From contig JALRMH010000054.1 of NCBI GenBank assembly GCA_026119935.1, positions 1 through 64,000 on the forward strand: 64,000 nucleotides of DNA, read 5' to 3'. The stretch is from Endothia cerciana (taxonomy: Eukaryota > Ascomycota > Sordariomycetes > Diaporthales > Cryphonectriaceae). Shown here in pieces: positions 1-11,148 of this stretch. How positions within the stretch are numbered: the first letter of the stretch is position 1; every line of letters starts with the position of its first letter. The translations under genes were made by a program, and so were the position numbers. The notes under the pieces are model-generated. The model searched no databases. It had not been told where the DNA came from and saw nothing but the letters and a program-made list of their open reading frames with translations.

Positions 1-459
1 GCTCGTAGACAACAAGCCTCGACGGAACAATTGGTCGACCTAAAGCATAGCGACATTCCTGCACTTCTTCTCTCCCCCCCCCCCCCGGGGGGTTTTTTTT
101 TTTGGGGGGGGGGGGGGGGGGCGTGTGCTTCGCACCGTCCAGCCTTCCGAACTCCGCCTCGATGTGGTCCTTGATGGCGTGGATAGACTTCTCGTCGCAG
201 ACATCTATCTGTACCACGGAGATGGGGCCCTTTAGGGATCCACCGTACGTCGACTTCATGTCCTCCAGGGCTTTCTGCCCCTTCTCGACGGTCCGGCCAC
301 CGAGCAAGACGTGGTAGTCGGCTGACTCCTTCGACAGCAGCGCAACAGTCTCATAGCCGATACCGCTGTTCCCACCTGAGGCTCGAGTCAGTGGCCTTCA
401 TTCCAAGTCTTGGTCATGGCAGGTTTACCAGTGACGAGGATGATTGTCTTGGACGACAT
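1..459 (-). CDS. Short-chain dehydrogenase/reductase, 5' part, truncated by window edge
   Basis: NAD(P)-dependent oxidoreductase of the classical SDR fold; the substrate cannot be told. The minus-strand start codon is at 459-457 and is followed by a beta strand ending in VTG. A 53-nt intron (428-376, GT..CAG) interrupts the glycine-rich cofactor motif. Spliced, it reads TGGNSGIGYE, the SDR TGxxxGIG signature. Exon 2 (375 to about 130) continues with a Rossmann pattern including LLGGRT, VVQIDVCDE and FGRLDG. The frame then enters a homopolymer block (C13, G6, T11, G18 at 74-121), probably inside a second intron or misassembled. I could not find the expected NNAG strand in the last 73 bases. 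The catalytic YxxxK would lie outside the window. The family assignment is firm; the exon 2 end is not. Confidence 0.8.
74..121. repeat. Compound homopolymer block C13-G6-T11-G18
   Basis: Four abutting homopolymers fill 48 bases at the point where the SDR reading frame is lost. It may be real low-complexity intron DNA or an assembly or base-calling artefact. Confidence 0.9.
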
Positions 460-1324
460 CGTGAACGGTTATTCAGAAGCAGCGAGGCGCTAATGCTTAG
501 GGACGGAATATCTGATGTTGATGAGCCGGAATAGCTCAGAGGGCTTTATATTGATGTTTCCACTGGCATTTAATCCATAGACAAGTGATGTATATATTCG
601 TATATATATCCAACGAGGCTGGAGGTATCGGTGTCTTTGTGCGGAATTATGTTCTCATGTATAGCGAAGGCTGCGTTAACTCCGTAGTCCGCCCAGCCCA
701 TCCCACCAGTCTTCCCTCTGGGCGCGAAACTGCAAAAGCCATCGATCGCCCTGAGCGGATAGTTCATGGAACAGACCTCGTGTATTCGTCCGAAGTGATG
801 TCCATCACGGACAGGTGCCAGCAATGTGTGAGGATGTGCGGTGGAGGCCGGGGGATACGGGACCCCCGAGCACCGGCCTGGCCATATCCATCCTCGAGAG
901 CCCAAGTCGGCATTCCCGGCCGGCCCGTACCGGAGCGAAGACGATTGCCGGTGGTGTCAAACGTTCCGGTGATAACGACATGGCACCGGGGCAAGACTCC
1001 CACACGCACGCCCTTGTTCTCCGGCGAGGTCGGTAGCGGTCATTGTCGTGAATACGGTGGGCGAGCTATCTTTGCCTACGAGCTCACACACGTGAGGCGG
1101 ACACCGTACCCGCTTCTCTCTTCGAACCGGCGCCTTGTGGCTGCTTCATAGTAAAAACAATAGGCCAATCAGCCTCATCTACCCGGTATGTAAGCCTTCT
1201 CTCTTCCCGTGCCGATGGTGCGTTACACAAAGTCGGGCAGAGGCACATACACGCAACCCCCCGCATCCTCATCTACTGCAATCGGCGAAGCAAGCTGACA
1301 GCGCCCGGAGAGGCAGACCGGAAC
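460..1324. other. Divergent intergenic region between SDR and M28 peptidase
   Basis: About 0.87 kb lies between two divergent start codons, so it should hold both promoters and 5' leaders. Open frames here, such as 585-1151 (+), show no recognisable domain and are probably chance. I see no RNA gene. Confidence 0.6.
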
Positions 1325-4101
1325 ATGGCCAGCCCCGAAGAGATGGCCGACGAGCGCACGCCCCTCATCGCCACCGTGAGGACCGCGGCCCCCCGCCAGC
1401 GGTATGGGCACCACGTCCCCCGCCGGTTCTGCACCATCGCGCTCTCCTGCAGCCTGGCCGCCCTCTTCGCCACCTTCCTGTTCGTGTTCGGCCTCGCGGG
1501 GCCCCCCGGGCACCACGGCCGCGACCGTGCCCGGTGGTCGTGGCCCGGCTGCCGCGGGCGGAAGCTGAGCTACGATGACCTCAGGCAGGTGTTGCTCGAC
1601 ACCCCCAGCAGCGAGAAGGCGGAGGAGTGGCAGCGCTATTACACCGCTGGTGCCCACCTGGCGGGCCAGAATCACTCCCAGGTAACGAGTCCCGGGTTAT
1701 ACATGTCGGCCTTTCCATGGGACTAACCGGGCGTCACAGGCACTCTGGACGAAGAACAGATGGGAGGAGTGGGGCATCCCATCCACCATCGTGGACTACG
1801 ACATCTATCTCAACCGCCCCGTTGACCACCGCCTGACCATGCTGGACGGGTCTGGTTCCGGGGATGGCGGTGCGGCGAACTGGAAGGTCTCCTTTGAGGC
1901 ATCCCTGACCGAGGACGTCCTGGGGGACGACGACCCGACCACCGGCTTCGACACCAGGATCCCGACCTTCCACGGCTATTCCGCCAGCGGGAACGTCACC
2001 GGCCGGTTCGTGTACGCCAACTACGGGACGTATCAGGACTACGAAGATCTCCTCAAGGCCGGCATAGACCTTGACGGCAAGGTCGTCCTCGCCCGGTACG
2101 GCGGCATCTTCCGCGGCCTCAAGGTCAAGCGTGCCCAGGAGCTGGGCGCCGTCGGCGTGGTCCTCTTTACGGATCCCGGCGACGACGGGGAGGTCACGGA
2201 GGAGAACGGCGTCGAGAAGTACCCCCACGGCCCCGCCCGCCAGCCGAGCAGCGTGCAGCGCGGGAGCACGCAGTTCTTGAGCTTCGCGCCTGGTGACCCG
2301 TAGGTCGAGACCACCCACTCCGGGGGGGGGGGGGGGAGGGTGTTGAGAGGGCGAAGTGCTGACCTCTGTTGACCAGAACTACCCCCGGCTACCCATCCAA
2401 GCCCGGTGTTCCTCGCGGACCTACGGAGCTATATATCCCCAGCATTCCGTCTATCCCCATTTCTTATCAGGATGCCCTGCCCATCCTGAAGGCCCTCAAC
2501 GGTCACGGACCCGAGGCCAAGGACTTCAACAAGTACTGGACTGCCGACCTAGGTCTTGCGTATAAGGGCGTCCAGTACAACATCGGCCCGTCTCCCGAGG
2601 ATGTGGTCCTCCACCTGTACAACGAGCAGGACTACATCATCACGCCGAACTGGGACGTGATTGGCATTATCAACGGGTCCATCCCAGATGAGGTCGTCAT
2701 CGTGGGCAACCATCGCGAGTAGGTCCCCCATCCCTCCCCCTCCCTCCCCCCCCCCCGCGGAAACAACCATATTGCCGGGATCCTGAAGGCCCTCTGGTCC
2801 TATCCTGGACGACCTGCTGACCCCGAGACCTCGCAGTGCCTGGATCGTCGGGGGTGCAGGCGACCCCAACAGCGGGTCTGCCGTCCTGAACGAGGTCATA
2901 CGCAGCTTCGGCGAGGCCCTCAGGAAGGGCTGGAAGCCGCTGCGCACTATTGTCTTCGCCTCGTGGGACGGCGAGGAGTATGGCCTGCTCGGGTCTACCG
3001 AGTGGGTGGAGGAGTACCTGCCCTGGGTCTCGCACGCGAACGTGGCCTACCTGAACCTGGACGTCAGCGTCAGGGGCCAGAAGTTCCACGCATCCGCTGC
3101 GCCCCTGCTGGACAACATCCTCTACGACATCACCTCCCAGGTCCAGTCCCCCAACCAGACGGTGGCGGGCCAGACCGTGTACGACACCTGGGACAAGAAG
3201 ATCTCCACGATGGGCAGCGGCAGCGACTTCACCGCCTTCCAGGACTTTGCGGGCGTCCCCTCCCTCGACATGGGCTTCACCGCGGGGCCAAAGGACCCCG
3301 TCTACCATTACCACTCCAACTATGACAGCTTCCGGTGGATGGCCACCTATGGGGACCCGGGCTTCGTCTACCACCGCACCATGGCGCAGATCCTGGCCCT
3401 GATGACGGCCAGGCTCGCCGACGAGCCCCTCCTCTCGTTCGAGGCGGCCAAGTACGCCACGGCGCTGGACGCCTACGTCAGCAGGGTCGAGGGCAAACTC
3501 GAGGCCGCCCTCTCCCCGCTGGCCGCCCGGCCCGAGCCGACAGACAAGGCCGAGGCCGCCGCGCTCCGCGGCGCCGTCATCCACGACGAGGTGGTCGGCG
3601 ACCCCGCCGCGTTCCGGCGCGGCCTGGCGCGGCTGCACGAGGCGATCTCGGGCCTGCTCGCGGAGGCGGCGAAGCTGGACGCCAAGAGGTCGGAGCTGCA
3701 GGAGGAGGCCGGCGGCGAGGTCCCCTGGTGGAGGTGGCCCAAGAAGATGAGGCTCGCCTACGAGGTGAGGAAGGTGAACACCAAGTACAAGTACCTGGAG
3801 AGGGACTTCCTCTACCCGGAGGGCCTGGACGGCCGGCCGTGGTTCAAGCACGTCGTGTTCGCGCCGGGGCTGTGGACCGGGTATTCCGGAGGTGAGTTGT
3901 CGATGCCCGAGAACCCCTCCCCTCCCCTTTGGGGGAACCTGTGACGACGGGGGTCTGACTTGATGTTCTGCAGCTGTCTTCCCCGGGCTGGTGGAGAGCA
4001 TCGACGCGAATGACTATACCAACGCGGTCCGGTGGGCGGGGATCATCGAAGACTGCATCAAGAACGCGACGGCGAACATCAAGGTCGGGTACCACGGTTG
4101 A
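1325..4101 (+). CDS. M28 zinc peptidase, glutamate carboxypeptidase II (PSMA)/Vps70-like
   Basis: Membrane-anchored metallopeptidase of the transferrin-receptor/PSMA branch of family M28. Five exons: 1325-1681, 1740-2299, 2377-2718, 2837-3891 and 3974-4101. Phases agree and give 813 aa. Order: acidic cytoplasmic head, one transmembrane helix (about residues 36-58), a PA domain (RFVYANYG, GKVVLARYG), the M28 catalytic domain and a C-terminal TFR-dimerisation-like helical domain. Zinc-site signatures are visible: NHRDAW around residue 418, GAGDPNSG (D429), DGEEYG with paired glutamates at about 466-467, LNLD, and a late histidine in HSNYDSF. All expected ligands appear present, so it should be active, unlike the transferrin receptor. 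Yeast Vps70 is the family member linked to vacuolar sorting; substrate here is unknown. Introns 2 and 3 carry long G and C runs. Confidence 0.93.
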
Positions 4102-4180
4102 AGATTCGTGCCGTCCTCGGGGGGCGATATGAATTTTCTGTTTTCCTTTTTTTTCCCTTTCTTTTGAATCATGCTGGGGA

Positions 4181-4205
4181 GAAGAAGAAGAAGAAGAAGA
4201 AGAAG
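4181..4205. repeat. (GAA)n microsatellite
   Basis: About eight GAA units run into an A/G-rich tail up to 4220. Confidence 0.9.
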
Positions 4206-4294
4206 GAGAAAAAGAAAAAGATTGAGCGTGTGAGATACTCCAAGTATGCCGGTGTGAACGATACGAGCAGGTCCCTAGATTGTTGCCAGGCACC

Positions 4295-4350
4295 CCTCGA
4301 GGCCGTGATGCCTCGAGGCTGTGATGCCTCGAGGCTGTGATGCCTCGAGG
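4295..4350. repeat. 16-bp tandem repeat, 3.5 copies, palindromic core
   Basis: The unit CCTCGAGGCTGTGATG starts at 4295, 4311 and 4327, with a half unit at 4343. The first copy has one C-for-T change. Each unit contains the perfect 8-bp palindrome CCTCGAGG. Confidence 0.95.
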
Positions 4351-4927
4351 GGCCATGGGGAAGAGGGAGGTGGTTACCAAAATTTCCACATACATCCTGT
4401 CCACCCTTAGTCCGCTTGACGGTTTCAACTTCCTTGGGCCTGTGATCCTCCACATCGGGTGTCGTCGGTTCACGATTCGGTGGGATCAACCCTGCTAGCC
4501 AACCGATCTGATCCCACGCCAAAAACTCTCGAAGCCGTAGAGAAACCGTCGCCTGCCATTATCCACCTTTTCCCACCCACCCTGACTCACGGCCATGTCC
4601 AGGCCTCCAGGGACAAGGCTGTAATGGGTCATCCATCCATCAGGTGAGGCTAACACACTCTTGTCATTCCTTTCCCCACAGCGTCTCGACCATCCACCCA
4701 TACACAACGTTTCTTGCATAGCGCACCGTTGGAGAAATCCCATCCGCCAAACGCCCTTGATTAGCGCGTTGTGTGCCCCGTACCGCCCATTATACGGCTA
4801 GGCAGGCAGTCTGGCAATCTCCTGAACTTTAATGCATGTCATATAATATCAATAATAACAACAGCAGGTCGGTTGCTTCGGCACTCCCCATCAGCCTTGA
4901 CTTACACCCTATCAAGTCGCGTCTGTA

Positions 4928-4963
4928 CAATCAATCAATCAATCAATCAATCAGTCAATCAAC
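4928..4963. repeat. (CAAT)n microsatellite upstream of the J-protein gene
   Basis: Tandem CAAT units with one CAGT variant, about 175 bp before the next start codon. Confidence 0.85.
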
Positions 4964-5136
4964 CGCCCCCGACGATACTGTACGTTCAAGGTCTATCCCC
5001 GCCTTGCCTGACCTTGTCCTGGCCCTTTTTGCCAAACGTGTGCACTCCACCAACGCTTCCACAGATCCGATGCCCTGACCGAGCTTATTTTTTTCTTCTT
5101 CTTCTTCTTCTTCCTCCTCTCCAGTCAGCCACTGTC

Positions 5137-7731
5137 ATGGCGGATCGAGCCCCATCGTCGTCGTCATCAGCATCATCCACCAACCCGCGCCGCGGCGCGG
5201 CATCGTCGGCGCGCTCGTCGTGGGTCTTTGACCGCGACGGCGGCGGCGGGCTCCTGTATCCCAACCGCCACCACAACAACCCGGGCGTGCGCTCCGTCGG
5301 CTCGCGCGTGTCGCTCTCGGAGCAGTTCGCCACCACGCGGCGGGAGTACGAGTTCGGGTTCGACGACGGCGCGTCCCTCTTCGCGCACAGCGACTACGGC
5401 GGGGACGGTGCTGATGGTGGTGGGGCCGGGGAGGACGACACGCTGACTGCGGACGGGGCCAGTTCTGACGACGCCGTGGTGGTCGTGCCGCCTGTGCTGC
5501 GGGGCGAGGGAGGTGATGCTGGTGCAGATGTGGGACGGGCTCGCCGGGGGAAGGAGGGGTCCGAGAGGGTGCGGCGGACGCACTATGAGCTGCTGTGTCT
5601 ACCGGAGGGGGGAGCACCCTCAGGAGACGAGGTCAGGAGGGCCTACTTCCGGCTCTACGATATCCTGCGTTCGCGGAAGATACCGGCGCAGTACCGCCAG
5701 TCAGCGGAGGGCTACTTTCGTGACGTGCAGACTGCGTTCGAGGCACTGATAGGAGCGGGTGGTAAGGAGGACTCTGACTTCGACATCGTGGACGAGGAGG
5801 ACGGTGAGGGCTCGGAAGATGATGGCGAGATCGACGAGGGGGGCCGAGAGGCTGGCAGGAGCGCGACTGCCAGGCGGACGGATCCGCGGTTCGTAAGGAG
5901 GATGCGGCGGCAGCAGGAGCGGGGATCGACAGAAGTCGGCGTCCAGCTGGATCGGACTCGCCTACACCTGTCAAGGACGGGGCCGGTCTGGCCCCGACGG
6001 GCTCTGCCGACCGCGCTGTCCGTGGCGCACACTGCGACCACCAGCCTCCCGACCGTCAGCCGTTCCCTGGAGCCGACAGCCCGGAAGATATGGAATGCGC
6101 TGAAGGGTCCGGCGGTCGAGGGAGGACAGGGGGAGGGGCTCGTGCTCTACTGTGCCCCCACGACGGTCACCACAGCAGCCTCGCTCCTCGCCTCGAACCT
6201 CAGGCCTTCCCCCCTCGATCCCTCCCTGGGGCTCGGCCGCAGCCAGCATATCATGCCCGATACCTTCGCCAGGGACCGACCGATGGACGGGTACTCGACG
6301 TTCCTCGCACCCCTGGCCAACATCAGGCTCCGGCAGGAGCTCTTCCTCCGCGGGCCGGGACTGCCGGAGGCGGCCCTGCGGGGGACGTTGCCGGATGCTG
6401 CCGTGGAAGTCGAGACGGACGCGCTGAACGCCGCCTCGGTGACGGTCCGGGCGTCGAGTACTTTCCGCCCTGGAGTTTCAGAGGCGGACCGGGGCGTGGC
6501 CGGGGAGCCGCTGCACGTCGAGGCGAGCGTGTCGGTCAGCCGATCCTCGCTGGTCAGGAGATATGCGACACGTCTCGGGCTGGCGGTCCACAAAAGGCTG
6601 TCCCCCCGTGGCGCTACCGCCTTCGCTAGTGTGGACAGCGGGACCTCGTCCCTGTGGGGGGTGGTACCATGGTCATCGCCCCTCTGGGACCTGCGAAGGG
6701 GTTCCGAGGGCGGGGCTGGGGTCTCGCTGCGGAGCTTCGTGGGCCAGCTGTCGAGGCTGCTGGGACAGGGGGTGATGCTATATAGTCCACCCACTGCGGA
6801 GGTGGGGTACAGGTTCAGCGGCTCCGCTGGTGATGGTCTGGGGCTGGCTACTGGCCGGCCCTTCACGAAGCAAGCGAGAAGTGGGCTGCGGCGGCTGCAT
6901 GACGATATGGACTTGGAGGGGCCTGGGAGAGGAGGGTCGTGGACGGTCTCGGGTGCTGTGACGGCGGCAGGTGTCGCTGGCTACCTCAGATACGGCAGGG
7001 ACCTGTTCACAGCTTCGTCCCCATCTACAGCCTCGGACGAGGGTTCCCAGCTTCCCACCCTATGGGAGGGCCTTCTCGGCTTCCGCATGGAGACAGAGCT
7101 CACGACCCAGAAATCGAGAAACGACGCCGCCTTCACCGGCCTGCCACCCTGGAGACAGTCGGAAGTAACCCACCTCGCCATCCGGGGGCTCAAGAAGGCC
7201 GGGCGGTCGTCGAAGCTGGGCCTTGAGCTCGGTGTCGGCAGCGCCAGCAGCGGCGTCGTGTTATCGCTCTATTTCTCCCGGCGCAACGACCGCCTCGTCA
7301 TCCCCCTTGTGCTCTTCAGGGATGGTCCACATAACAGCCGCCCCGGCCCGTCGTACTACACCAACCTTCTCTTCTGGACGGTTTTCCTGCCTGCTATGGG
7401 CCTCGCGGCGGTCGACCACGTGCTCGCGTCCCGTCCCCAGGGCGACCCCGAGACAGGCAAGGGAAAAAAGAAGGCGGCCGGGCGCGCCTCCCCTCCGGGG
7501 GCCGCCCAGCGCCGCATCGACGCCCGCCGCGCCGAGGCCGACGAGCTCGTCACGCTCCTGGCCGGGCCGGTCCAGCACCGGCAGCGGGCCCGGCGCGGGC
7601 GCGGCGGGCTGGCGATCCTCAGCGCCAAGTACGGCGTGCTGCTCGACCCGGCCTCCGCGCCGTCGCTCAGCCCGAGCTGGGCGGCGCCGGAGGAGGTCGC
7701 GGACGTCACCGTCGCGGTGGCGGCGCTGGTG

Positions 7732-7775
<44 letters not shown>

Positions 7776-7935
7776 GGGCGGGCTGTACATCCCCGGGGGC
7801 CTGAGGAAGAGCAAGCTGATGGGCTTCTGGGACCCCAGGCCGGGGAGGACGAAGTGTCTGGTCGTGAGGTATGTCTACGGCGGGCGGGAGGGTATCAAGG
7901 TGGTAAGGGGGCGGGAGGAGTTGAGGTTGCCCTGA
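5137..7935 (+). CDS. DNAJC11-like J-domain protein with degenerate J domain
   Basis: Single-exon gene of 932 aa. A J-like domain sits at about residues 147-205 (THYELL... VRRAYFRLYDIL... AEGYFRDVQTAFEALI). The stretch that should carry HPD reads LRSRKIPAQ, so the Hsp70-stimulating tripeptide is missing. The long C-terminal part resembles the DUF3395/DNAJC11 C-terminal region, known in animals as a mitochondrial outer-membrane protein linked to MICOS and SAM. Acidic low-complexity segments surround the J region, and an uninterrupted run of 14 aspartates (7732-7773) lies near the C-terminus. The frame is open upstream to 4771, but that extension is low complexity with no ATG I trust. I chose ATG 5137, which has a good context and is followed by typical disordered N-terminal sequence. 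The family is fairly sure; mitochondrial location is inferred from homology. Confidence 0.85.
7732..7773 (+). repeat. (GAC)14 coding microsatellite, poly-Asp
   Basis: Fourteen identical GAC codons encode poly-aspartate at about residues 866-879 of the J protein. Use of one codon suggests recent expansion. Confidence 0.95.
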
Positions 7936-8419
7936 AGCAAGAGGAGGGGAAGGTGGGGGGATGACATTTAGGGTTTCATGCTTCATGGCATACCGCACAG
8001 GAGGGAAAAGGCACCGGCCGGCGTGGTTCACCTGGGGGTAATCGGTACTCATGTCCACTCATAATCTCCACACAGCCTTTGTCAACGATGTGTACTCTAT
8101 ATATATATATCATGAGTCCACTCACTAGCAAAGGTCGGGTCCTGGCTGACTCCGAAACGGGAGTGTGACATGCTCTCTTCGAGGACCTATCGTCGATGAG
8201 GAGGCCGGATGAAGCTACAGCGGAGTGGGCTCGCAGCCCTTAGCTGACGTCTTGGTGGGGAGGAATGGAATGGATTACTTAAGCCTCCTCAGCCCTCCTT
8301 TTCATCTCCGGACCCTGTCACTCCCAAACCTATGCAGGCGAACTTCACATGTCTGAGCGTGCGCCTCGTCCACACCACATATTGCCGTCCCCCCCATCCC
8401 TCGAGCCCAGTCGACCGCG
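7936..8419. other. Intergenic region between J protein and transcription factor
   Basis: Tandem same-strand genes. It holds a TATATA tract near 8098-8110 and otherwise nothing recognisable. It presumably contains the J-protein 3' UTR and the regulator's promoter. Confidence 0.6.
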
Positions 8420-11026
8420 ATGATGGGCCTCCAGCCAAGGGTGGGCAATGACCAGCTGATGGCCATCCCCGGCGTGACGGCGTCCCTCGCGGCGCAGGCC
8501 TGCGCGTCCTGCAAGAGGCAGAAGCGGAAGTGCGACAAGCTCCTGCCGGCATGCTCGAGGTGCGCCTCGGTCCAGCGCATGTGCGACTACTCGGAGGGCG
8601 GCGGTGCCGCGGCCGCGGCCCCCTCGGCCGAGGACTTCGCGGCGCTGCAGACGAAGCTGGTGGAGATCGAGGCGAGGCTAAAGGCCGGCAGCCCGGCCAA
8701 CCGGGGCCTCACCCCGGCCGCGTCGGGCACGAATACCGGGGGCGCCGGGTCAAGCCCGGAGAACAACGCAGCTGCTGGAGCCCCTTGGCAGAATAAATAC
8801 GCGAGGGTGCCGCCGGTGGCGAATAGGTTTCCCAGCATGGTCCTCCTCGACATTGACTTGTATTACTACTCCAGAGTCATCCCTCCAAAGCCAAATATCG
8901 ACGTCCCAGCGGTAAGTCTAGGGTGCGGACCGACCCAAATCCGGGGCCGTGTTGTCTCTCATTTTTCATACCACGACGAGTCTGGTTGACTTCGTACATG
9001 GCGGTAAATTTTACTGCAGTTTCCCTTCGAGGGGATGGGGATGATACGTTGTGGTGTGTTCTCTTCCTTGCCCCAGGTCTTTTCAGTGAGATAGGGAAAG
9101 GGGGCGGCATTGGTCTTAGCCTCCTCTTCCAGTGTATCAGCCTCTCGTCATCCTAGTACATGATGGCCTGCCGTGGTTCATGAAGGTCGCTCTCCAAGTG
9201 GGAGCGATTCTTGCTTTCCCTGACTAGTCGGACAACTGGTCAGTATCGGAACCTGTCCAGGAAATACCCCTCGTGTTCGAAATAAGTCATCGAGCCTGTA
9301 GTCCCGGGGTCTCAAATACGAATATGGACTTTGAATCGCCCCGAGCGAATTCTCAATGCTGCATCCTCCATCCCCGCCTCCTCTCGTTTTCCTGTCCACC
9401 CGCTACCGGGCCCAGTGCTGATCGTTTCCAGGAGGTCCTCGAGATCCTCGACTCAAGCGAAGTCATCGAGGGGGCCGCCTCGGCCTACTTCACCACGGTC
9501 CACAAGTGGTTCCCCTTCATCTCCAGGAAACGCATGAACCTGGGCATATCCATCACGGAGGGCGGGTCGGATCTCGCCCTGCTCTTCCTCGCCATGAAGC
9601 TGATCACCACCACCCCGCCGCCCGAGGTGGCCTCCGCGGCAGACATGCCCATATACAGGACCGCCAAGCAGTTTGTGGCCCTGCTCGAGTCGGCAGGGGC
9701 GGTGTCGCTGCTGTATCTCCAGGCGATGATCCTCGTCGCGCTGTACGAGTACAGCCACGCCATCTATCCCGCGGCCTGGATGACGATCGGCAACTGCGTC
9801 CGCTATGCGGCGCTGCTGGGTCTACCACAATTCGCCGAGGCGGCGGGGATCCTCGGTACCTGTGTGAGCACCCCAAGTCCCCCCTCCCCTCCCCTCCCCT
9901 CCCCAAACTCCACTGATGAGATCGCCCTCCCTAACCCCCCCCTCCCTCTCCCAAGACAACCTGGACCGAGGCTGAAGAGCGCCGCCGCGTCTGGTGGGCG
10001 ACGCATATCCTGGACCGCGTCGTCTCCCTCGGCTCCAAGCGCCCCTTCGCCGGCGGGCCCTCCCCGCCCCCGGAGACCGAGTTCCTCCCCGTCGACGACC
10101 TCGCCTGGGACGCGGGCGACATGGCCCGGTGCTTCCAGCGGCCCGTGTCCACGCCCCTCTCGGACCCCTCGGCGAGCCCCTTCGCCCGCCTCGCGCAGGC
10201 CTCCGTCCTGATCTCGAGGGCGATGGCCCACTGCAAGCGGGCGGTGGGCCGGTACAACGAGTTCCACCGGCGGGAGGACGTGTGCGCCGGCCCGAGGCCC
10301 GCCGCCGCGGCCGCGGAGGCCGCCGGTGCCGCCGCCGAGGGGGACGGCAGGCCGCTCAACATCCGCGAGGCGACCGCGGTCGTCTCCGACCTCGACACGC
10401 TCTGCCGGGCCATCGCGGGGGACATGGAGGCCGCGGGCGCCGCGCCGGGGACGGACGGGTACTTCGCCTACGTGACGGCCCGCTGCGTGGCCTGGTCCGC
10501 GGCCGTCATGGTGCTGGACCTCTACTCGTGCCCCGAGCACATGCGCCCGGGGGCCTACCCGGGGGCCGAGGCCGGCGTGCCGCCGCGGACCGAGGCCGAG
10601 CTGGCCATGCAGGTCGAGGCGATCAACGGGCTGAGGCTGGCGGGGACCAACGTCCGGGGCGTCGCGGTGGAGCTGGTGCGCGTGATGCGGGAGGACGAGG
10701 AGAGGAGGAGCCGCGGGCCGTGGGACCTGGGCTGGACGGGCTACTCGTCGCGCGGCCAGCTTGTCGAGTTTGGTGACGGGGAAGACGGCGCGAGGGTGGT
10801 GGAGAGGATCAGCCCGTTGCTTCTGGACACGGCGTATTGCGGCATGTCGACCTTTCAGTGGCTGTGGAGGGAGAATGGGGACCCGGATATGAAGGCGGGC
10901 TTGGATATCATGAAGGAGTGTATGGAGAGGATCGGGCAGAGATGGGGGTTGGCCCGGGAATATCTGGAGATCGATAAGAGGAGCGTTGAGGCTTTGCAGC
11001 GCATGTATTCAAACGGGGCCGGATAG
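8420..11026 (+). CDS. Zn(II)2Cys6 fungal transcription factor
   Basis: Nuclear sequence-specific regulator of 664 aa; target genes unknown. Exons: 8420-8911, 9432-9863 and 9956-11026, all phase 0. The N-terminus has a complete binuclear zinc cluster, CASC-x6-C-x6-C-SR-C-x6-C, at about residues 31-56. A short linker and helix with possible dimerisation role follows (DFAALQTKLVEIEARL). The middle region (TVHKWFPFIS, MTIGNCVRYAALLGL, ERRRVWWATHILDRVVSLG) is the fungal-specific transcription factor domain. Intron 1 is 520 nt, long for this window. I joined 8911 to 9432 because the result reads through a typical motif (IDVPA-EVLEILDSS). Intron 2 has an alternative GT donor a few bases upstream. 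No biosynthetic or transport gene lies immediately beside it. Confidence 0.9.
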
Positions 11027-11148
11027 GAGCACCATGTGGAGCCCTTTTGGGATGGATGGCCGCGTCGTCGCATCTATGCCTGTCTAGTATTCATACAGCG
11101 TGCTTTTGGTTTCTCGACGCATCTCCAAGTCCTCAAAAAGGACCCCCT

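Larger units (their letters stand above)
4102..5136. other. Intergenic region with several simple repeats
   Basis: About 1 kb after the peptidase stop codon with no supportable gene. It holds a GAA tract, a 16-bp palindromic tandem repeat and a CAAT tract. It probably covers the peptidase 3' end and the promoter and pyrimidine-rich leader (TTC repeats near 5095-5115) of the J-protein gene. Confidence 0.6.

Noticed and set aside
585..1151. 188-codon plus-strand frame between the SDR and peptidase genes
   Set aside because: No domain, no splice logic, overlapped by equally long frames on the other strand, and lies in the expected divergent promoter.
4771..5136. Upstream extension of the J-protein frame
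   Set aside because: It translates to low-complexity peptide from the CAAT repeat and pyrimidine tract; the start would not be ATG. ATG 5137 is a better start.
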